Shown piece after piece: positions 6,641-10,077 of a stretch of DNA of 10,077 bases. The translations under genes were made by a program, and so were the position numbers. Every line of letters begins with the position of its first letter. Position 1 is the first letter of the stretch. Under the pieces are notes generated by a model. It did no database searches, was not told where the DNA came from, and worked only from the letters and a program-made list of their open reading frames with translations. Source of the DNA: an uncultured Chloroflexota bacterium (GTDB taxonomy: Bacteria; Chloroflexota; Dehalococcoidia; UBA3495); NCBI GenBank assembly GCA_913020235.1, contig CAJWBT010000056.1, positions 1 through 10,077 of the forward strand. Direction: 5' to 3'.

Positions 6641-6912
6641 GCCAGTTCTTCGCCCGCCCGGAAGGCCTCCCAGTCTGAAGCGGCGAACTGGCCGGCGATC
6701 TTCTGGGCTTCCGCCTGGTATCCCGCGTCGTTCGCCATTCCGGCAAAGGCGGCGTCGATCGCCGCCCGTTCCAACGCGGCCAACTCCCGGCGAAGAGACC
6801 GGGCCAGCAACTCATTGCGGCTCTTGGCCTTCCCATGCCGCACAGCGTCGTCGGCCGCCTTCAGGAGATCCGCCGGCAAAGCAACGGTGGTTCTGGTGGT
6901 TTCGACTGCCAT
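6637..6912 (-). CDS. Ribbon-helix-helix antitoxin paired with MazF
   Basis: A 91-residue antitoxin with an N-terminal ribbon-helix-helix: RTTVALPADLLKAADDAV gives the beta strand and first helix, and SRNELLARSLRREL gives the second. Such domains dimerise and bind DNA, while the acidic C-terminal tail (AGQFAASDWEAFRAGEELA) is of the kind that wraps the MazF toxin. It is the first gene of the pair and would repress its own promoter. Start choice: an upstream in-frame ATG at 6936 would lie almost at the predicted transcription start with no Shine-Dalgarno. The ATG at 6912 has GGAG six bases before it and is preferred. This is the RHH partner seen in many MazF systems, not the AbrB-fold MazE of E. 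coli. Confidence 0.9.
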   Translation of the reverse strand: MAVETTRTTVALPADLLKAADDAVRHGKAKSRNELLARSLRRELAALERAAIDAAFAGMANDAGYQAEAQKIAGQFAASDWEAFRAGEELA

Positions 6913-6942
6913 ACTGGACTCCAATTCTGATGTCATTATCGA

Positions 6943-6972
6943 TGTATATTATAGCATCAATCAGGGAGTCAA
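6943..6972 (-). promoter_or_regulatory. Promoter and likely autoregulatory region of the toxin-antitoxin operon
   Basis: On the minus strand an extended -10, TGC followed by perfect TATAAT (6953-6948), would work without a -35. Alternatively TTGACT (6972-6967) pairs with TATACA (6948-6943) across 18 bases. The segment is AT-rich compared with its neighbours and carries short inverted and direct repeats of GATG/CATC, the scale of site that ribbon-helix-helix antitoxins bind. The operator role is inference. Confidence 0.6.
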
Positions 6973-7024
6973 GCCTACCAGGTATGGAGAGAAGCGACGT
7001 GGCTCTTGAACCTGCCTCGGGATT

Positions 7025-7783
7025 CTACCGGAACAGGTCTTTATCCGGCGGGCGGATCAGCGCCTGCAGGCTGGCGTCCTCCAGGGGTTCGTAGCGGTAG
7101 CCCTTGATGATGGATACCGGCACCCCGTCGACCTTCCCCGTGACCAACTCCGCCGCCGCCGCCAGCTCGTCGGCCGCCGCGATGACCGTGGTGTACATCA
7201 TGTTGCCGTGGCTGTCTTCCCGGCCCACGTAGCTGAGCATGGGATCGAAGCCGGCGACGCCGATGGCCACGTTGGCGGCCCCGTTGCGCCAGGGCCGGCC
7301 GAAGGTGTCGGAGACGATCACCGCCACGTCGAATCCCATCCGGGCCTTGATGGCGTCCCGCATGCCCCGGGCGGAGGCGTCGGGGTCCACCGGAAGCAGG
7401 CAGACGGTGTCGGAGCCGGGGATGTTGGATGCGTCGATGCCGGCGTTGGCGCAGATGAAACCGTGGTGGGTCTCGCTGATGATCACGCCCCGGTCCATGC
7501 GGACAATCCGCCGGCTCTCCCTCAGGATGAGTTCGGTGTGCCGGGGGTCGCGGCGGTGGCCCTCGGTGATGGTCAGGGCTAGGGCGGACGGCTCAACACC
7601 CTCGACGCTCATCACCCGGCCTTCGGCCTTGGACACGATTTTCTGGGTGACCACCACCACGTCCCCGGACTCGATGGGGGTCCCCTGCCGCTGGGCGGCA
7701 TCCATCAGCAGGCCGGCCAGGCTGTCCCCCGGACCAATCTCCGGCATCCCTTCGACGCCGATAACGCGGACCTCCGGCGGCAT
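7025..7783 (-). CDS. cofE: Coenzyme F420-0:L-glutamate ligase
   Basis: A 252-residue CofE-family ligase that adds L-glutamate residues to F420-0 using GTP in the last step of coenzyme F420 synthesis; it is cytoplasmic. Diagnostic stretches are VVVVTQKIVSKAEGR (42-56), ETHHGFICANAGIDASN (104-120), VIVSDTFGRPWRNG (155-168), and VAIGVAGFDP followed by the ADELAAAAELVTGK helix (204-217). The length fits stand-alone CofE; there is no C-terminal nitroreductase-like domain as in actinobacterial FbiB. AGAGGT eight bases before the ATG supports the start. No cofC, cofD or cofG/H is adjacent, so the pathway is dispersed. It has its own probable promoter at 7848-7876. The window also holds an LLM oxidoreductase that may use F420. 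Confidence 0.95.
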   Translation of the reverse strand: MPPEVRVIGVEGMPEIGPGDSLAGLLMDAAQRQGTPIESGDVVVVTQKIVSKAEGRVMSVEGVEPSALALTITEGHRRDPRHTELILRESRRIVRMDRGVIISETHHGFICANAGIDASNIPGSDTVCLLPVDPDASARGMRDAIKARMGFDVAVIVSDTFGRPWRNGAANVAIGVAGFDPMLSYVGREDSHGNMMYTTVIAAADELAAAAELVTGKVDGVPVSIIKGYRYEPLEDASLQALIRPPDKDLFR

Positions 7784-7847
7784 AGCTTCATACCTCTGTG
7801 ATGGTGTGGGCCGCGCTGAATGCGCGACGGCCGAGCGCTGGCAACTC

Positions 7848-7876
7848 AGTATCAGCTTTATTCACGGTCCGGTCAA
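7848..7876 (-). promoter_or_regulatory. Probable cofE promoter
   Basis: On the minus strand, -35 TTGACC (7876-7871, 5 of 6), a 17-base spacer and -10 GATACT (7853-7848, 4 of 6) lie about 65 bases before the cofE start. The -35 lies within CGTTGACCG, which recurs exactly 40 bp upstream over the stop codon of the small membrane protein gene. Confidence 0.5.
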
Positions 7877-7912
7877 CGCTTTGAATCAAACCGTTTCGTG
7901 GCGCGGGGACGG

Positions 7913-8122
7913 TCAACGGCGCTGTTTTCCCCTTTCCAACACGAACGGAGCCAGGAACACCAGGCATCCAAGCAGGAAGACCAGACTCGCGGCGAGCCCC
8001 AGCATGTCGTTGGCCCGCAGGCTCTGAGCGATGAAAAGTCCGCTGCATCCTAGAAAGATGATCCATCCCGCGATCTCGAAACGTGACTCCACTTTGTTTA
8101 TCTCCTCAACGTGACTCGCCAT
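7913..8122 (-). CDS. Small two-helix membrane protein, unknown function
   Basis: A 69-residue protein not recognised as any named family. It has a charged N-terminus (MASHVEEINKVESRFE), then a hydrophobic helix at about 17-34 (IAGWIIFLGCSGLFIAQS). A short polar turn with RAND is followed by a second helix at about 41-62 (MLGLAASLVFLLGCLVFLAPFV) and a basic tail ERGKQRR. This is the pattern of a helical hairpin in the inner membrane with the basic tail in the cytoplasm. A TTG at 8134 could also start it, adding four residues; neither start has a clear Shine-Dalgarno. It lies 129 bp upstream of cofE on the same strand. The hydrophobic layout argues for a real gene, because the overlapping alternative reading frame (7788-8066) has no such structure. 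Confidence 0.6.
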   Translation of the reverse strand: MASHVEEINKVESRFEIAGWIIFLGCSGLFIAQSLRANDMLGLAASLVFLLGCLVFLAPFVLERGKQRR

Positions 8123-8134
8123 GAATGCGGCCAA

Positions 8135-8430
8135 GGGTGAGTGTACTACACCAGTGGCGGGGCGGTATCTTAACCGAAACAGGGTCCATCCTACAGAACG
8201 AACGGCGCCGCGCTTACTACCCGCGTATTAGACGGTTGATCTTGGGCGAAATCCCCCTGTGTCCCCCATTTAGAAAGGGGGAGTTAGGAAGGTTCCTCTT
8301 CACACGCGTGGGCTGCTACCTCCCGTCAGACAGTGCGGAAGATGGCGCTGCGACGCCTCGGAGCGTTTCAAGCAACGGGGTTGGCGGCTGCCACACGTTG
8401 GCGCTGGACAATCAGGGGTTTGGATTTCGA
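8135..8430. other. Non-coding gap of about 300 bp
   Basis: No credible gene is present between the small membrane protein and the dehydrogenase stop. It contains the C5/G5 palindromic element (8253-8281) and ends at a 17-bp palindrome over the dehydrogenase stop codon. A minus-strand TAAGAT-like -10 near 8165-8171 could serve the small membrane protein, but no good -35 accompanies it. Confidence 0.5.
8253..8281. repeat. C5/G5 palindromic element, resembling an interspersed repeat
   Basis: CCCCC (8263-8267) and GGGGG (8277-8281) flank inner arms TTT and AAA to form a hairpin; a second CCCCC at 8253-8257 could replace the first arm. The surrounding AAATCCCCCTGTGTCCCCC pattern resembles short dispersed palindromic repeats seen between genes in many GC-rich bacterial genomes. 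There is no T-tract on either side, so an intrinsic terminator is unlikely. Only one copy is in this window, so the dispersed-repeat status is inference. Confidence 0.45.
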
Positions 8431-8447
8431 TCGTTACCGGGTAACGA
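8431..8447. promoter_or_regulatory. 17-bp perfect palindrome over the dehydrogenase stop codon
   Basis: TCGTTACCGGGTAACGA is symmetric around G8439 with 8-base arms. It contains the TAA stop and last codons of the minus-strand dehydrogenase. With a one-base centre it makes a poor RNA hairpin and looks more like a protein-binding site, but no regulator is identifiable. Confidence 0.35.
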
Positions 8448-9405
8448 CATTCTGCGGGCGGCCTTCCAGATAGGCGATGACGTTGTCCACCGCGCCCTCA
8501 TGTAGAGCCTCGATCCCCTCGGGGGTGTTGTCCCCGCTATGCGGCGTCAAGACCACCTGCTCGCAGGAGAGAATAGGGTGGTCGGGCGGCAGGGGCTCTT
8601 GGTCGAACACGTCGATGGCCGCGCCGGCCAGGTGGCCCGAGTTCAGGGCGTTGATCATGGCGGTAGTGTCCACCAGGCCCCCTCTGCCGCCGTTGACCAG
8701 CAGCGAGCCCGGTTTCATCATGGCCAATTCCCGTCCTCCCAGCATTTCCCTGGTCTCGTCGCTGAGCCGGACATTCAGGCTAACCACGTCGGACTGCCGC
8801 AGCAGGTCGTCCAGATCCACGAAGCGGACACCCAACCGGGTGGCGCGCTCCGCGGACGGATTGAACGTCCAGGCGACAACCTCCATCCCAATCGCACCGG
8901 CCAAGCGGGCGACCTCGCTACCGATGTTGCCCGTGCCGATGACGCCCAATGTCTTACCCTGCAAGAAGATATTGTCCATCTTGGTCCAGCGGCCCGCCTT
9001 GAGTTCCGAAGTCTGAAAGGCGGCCCGCTTCGACACGGCCATTATCATGCCGAGTATATGCTCCGCCACATATTTCAACGTAGCTCGAGGCTGGTTGCAC
9101 ACGACGATGCCCATCTCGGAAGCCGTCACCAGATCGATGTTGTCGGTCCCGATTGAACAGGTGGTTATCATGCGAAGCTTGGGCAGGGCCCTGAGAGCAT
9201 CGCCGGGCCAGGCGACCAAGTTCTTCGTGTTCATGATGATGTCGGCGTCCCGGACTCTTTCCAACTGCTCCTCCGGGGTTGCCGGGCGGCCAGAATGGAG
9301 AACCACGTCACCGTAGGGGGCCAACCGCTCGAGTTGCGGACAGCCTTGAATCTGAACCGGTATGTCCGCGGGCACGACGAACGTCACTCGTCCTTTCGCA
9401 TTCAT
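8434..9405 (-). CDS. D-2-hydroxyacid dehydrogenase, SerA-like
   Basis: A 323-residue NAD(P)-dependent oxidoreductase of the D-isomer-specific 2-hydroxyacid dehydrogenase family (phosphoglycerate, glyoxylate or lactate dehydrogenase types). Numbered from the chosen start, the Rossmann motif is GVIGTGNIG (154-162). The catalytic triad is Arg in NGGRGGLVD (R241), Glu in DVFDQEPL (E270) and His in TPHSGDN (H289). The CSIGTDNID segment (83-91) is the substrate-side loop. After the second Rossmann strand the sequence is AWTFNPS, with no Asp at the usual NAD-selecting position, so cofactor preference is open. There is no C-terminal ACT domain, unlike many SerA proteins. Start choice: the reading frame is open to a GTG at 9465, but the ATG at 9405 gives the usual family N-terminus; the Shine-Dalgarno is weak for both. 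Substrate cannot be assigned. Confidence 0.9.
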   Translation of the reverse strand: MNAKGRVTFVVPADIPVQIQGCPQLERLAPYGDVVLHSGRPATPEEQLERVRDADIIMNTKNLVAWPGDALRALPKLRMITTCSIGTDNIDLVTASEMGIVVCNQPRATLKYVAEHILGMIMAVSKRAAFQTSELKAGRWTKMDNIFLQGKTLGVIGTGNIGSEVARLAGAIGMEVVAWTFNPSAERATRLGVRFVDLDDLLRQSDVVSLNVRLSDETREMLGGRELAMMKPGSLLVNGGRGGLVDTTAMINALNSGHLAGAAIDVFDQEPLPPDHPILSCEQVVLTPHSGDNTPEGIEALHEGAVDNVIAYLEGRPQNVVTR

Positions 9406-9538
9406 AATCCCACGCTTCCAGATCGAAGTCAGTCTCAGGGGGTCCGATCGGCTGGACTCGGACACGGGTCCGCTCCCAATTTGGCTCCCTCCCTATCCTT
9501 GCGGGGATGTCGCCGTCCGGTGGAGCGGCCGCCCGCCC

Positions 9539-9567
9539 AATATAGGACATCACAGGTAGCGGTACAA
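9539..9567 (-). promoter_or_regulatory. Possible dehydrogenase promoter
   Basis: On the minus strand, -10 TATATT (9544-9539, 5 of 6) is preceded at 17 bases by TTGTAC (9567-9562, only 3 of 6). It would give a leader of about 125 bases before the ATG at 9405. The -10 is good and the -35 is weak. Confidence 0.35.
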
Positions 9568-9708
9568 GGGGGGACGCCAGGCCGGGGACACATTGACGCC
9601 AACCAACAGGATGACGGTTTCGCAAGAAGCTGAGTATAGCGCCCTCCGGACTCCTTGGCCACCGGATCAACTGCGGAAACGGGCATTGGCCAGGGTCTCG
9701 CCGGCTGT

Positions 9709-9737
9709 TTGACGCGCTTAAAGGCCGCTGCTACACT
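9709..9737 (+). promoter_or_regulatory. Promoter of the LLM oxidoreductase gene
   Basis: -35 TTGACG (9709-9714, 5 of 6), a 17-base spacer and -10 TACACT (9732-9737, 4 of 6) with an extended TGC just before it. Predicted initiation near 9744 leaves a leader of about 36 bases to the ATG. Confidence 0.6.
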
Positions 9738-9779
9738 CCGTCCCAGCCGTGCCCAACGTGAGTCTAGGGAGATGCTTCT

Positions 9780-10077
9780 ATGAAGATTGGCCTTTTCGTG
9801 TCGGTGACCGACTCTTCCCTGGACCCCGCGGTGCTGGCCCAAAGAGCCGAGGCGTTGGGCTTCGAGTCCTTCTGGGTCTCGGAGCATTCCCTCATCCCGC
9901 TACACACCACGTCGGACCCGTTCCGGCGTCCCCCCGAAGAAGGAATACCCCCGGCGTACGCCCACATCGTCGACCCGTTCGTCGCGCTGGCGCGGGCTTC
10001 GGCGGTCACCGAAACGATAAAACTGGGGACCGGGGTCTGCCTGGTCCCGGAGCACAACCCGCTGCGCCTGGCCAAAG
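9780..10077 (+). CDS. LLM-class F420-dependent oxidoreductase (5' part only)
   Basis: The first 99 residues of a luciferase-like (bacterial luciferase/F420-dependent) oxidoreductase; the gene runs off the right edge. The TIM-barrel opening MKIGLFVSVTDSSLDPAVLA, then RAEALGFESFWVSEH (22-36), then the strand IKLGTGVCLVPEHNPLRLAK (80-99), are characteristic of the family. SEH at 34-36 and the LGTGV strand line the flavin or deazaflavin pocket. AGGGAG eight bases before the ATG is a strong Shine-Dalgarno. The family uses FMN or F420H2; the LGTGV/PxHNP type with a cofE gene in the same window makes F420 the likelier cofactor, which is inference. Substrate is unknown. Confidence 0.9.
   Translation, partial: MKIGLFVSVTDSSLDPAVLAQRAEALGFESFWVSEHSLIPLHTTSDPFRRPPEEGIPPAYAHIVDPFVALARASAVTETIKLGTGVCLVPEHNPLRLAK

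Larger units (their letters stand above)
9406..9779. other. Divergent intergenic region of 374 bp
   Basis: No credible gene; open frames here are compositional. It separates the minus-strand dehydrogenase from the plus-strand LLM oxidoreductase and holds a candidate promoter for each. An inverted repeat GTCCGA (9442-9447) and TCGGAC (9458-9463) with a 10-base loop would lie in the dehydrogenase leader, about 40 bases before its ATG. Confidence 0.5.

Noticed and set aside
4269..6972. A defence island formed by tetR-transporter, dinB and mazEF
   Set aside because: Only the toxin-antitoxin pair has a possible defence role. The others are ordinary export and DNA repair genes in separate transcription units, and no nuclease, helicase or integrase is present.
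7788..8066. 92-residue minus-strand frame overlapping the small membrane protein
   Set aside because: There is no domain or hydrophobic pattern, and it conflicts with the better-structured 69-residue frame and with the cofE promoter.
9308..9670. Open frames across the dehydrogenase-LLM gap on both strands
   Set aside because: They overlap promoters of both flanking genes, lack Shine-Dalgarno sequences and encode Arg/Pro-rich sequence of no recognisable family.

Overview
This is a GC-rich chromosomal window from a bacterium that makes and uses coenzyme F420. It carries an F420-0:L-glutamate ligase (CofE) and, at the right edge, the start of a luciferase-like (LLM) F420-dependent oxidoreductase. 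With these sit an NHLRC2-type thioredoxin gene, a glutamate-1-semialdehyde-aminomutase-like aminotransferase and a SerA-like dehydrogenase. The mix suggests Chloroflexota (Dehalococcoidia/SAR202-type) or possibly Actinomycetota. This placement is inference from gene content; no rRNA or tRNA gene is present to settle it.

Layout. The first 133 bases hold the 5' end of a minus-strand thioredoxin-like gene. A gap of about 190 bp with two blocks of 7-bp tandem repeats separates it from the aminotransferase (326-1660, minus). After a 225-bp leader-like gap come an MMPL/RND transporter (1886-4138, minus) and its probable TetR-family regulator (4269-4895, minus). The regulator has a near-consensus sigma-70 promoter overlapped by two AAAACGAACGTT boxes exactly 20 bp apart. 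Divergent from tetR is dinB, DNA polymerase IV (5143-6252, plus). Converging on dinB is a MazF-type toxin with a ribbon-helix-helix antitoxin (6293-6912, minus), translationally coupled through a GTGA overlap. Then come cofE (7025-7783, minus), a small two-helix membrane protein (7913-8122, minus), a gap of about 310 bp with a C5/G5 palindromic element, and a D-2-hydroxyacid dehydrogenase (8434-9405, minus). A divergent promoter region leads to the truncated LLM oxidoreductase (9780 to the right edge, plus).

How the genes fit together. The tetR-MMPL pair looks like a self-repressed export module, and mazEF is a self-contained toxin-antitoxin operon. CofE makes the polyglutamylated cofactor that LLM enzymes such as the right-edge gene may use, but the two are 2 kb apart with no sign of co-transcription. 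The remaining genes look like independent metabolic units.

I found no convincing undescribed system. The best leads are the tetR operator architecture, the heptamer repeats, and the cysteine cluster and alternative leader pairing of the aminotransferase.
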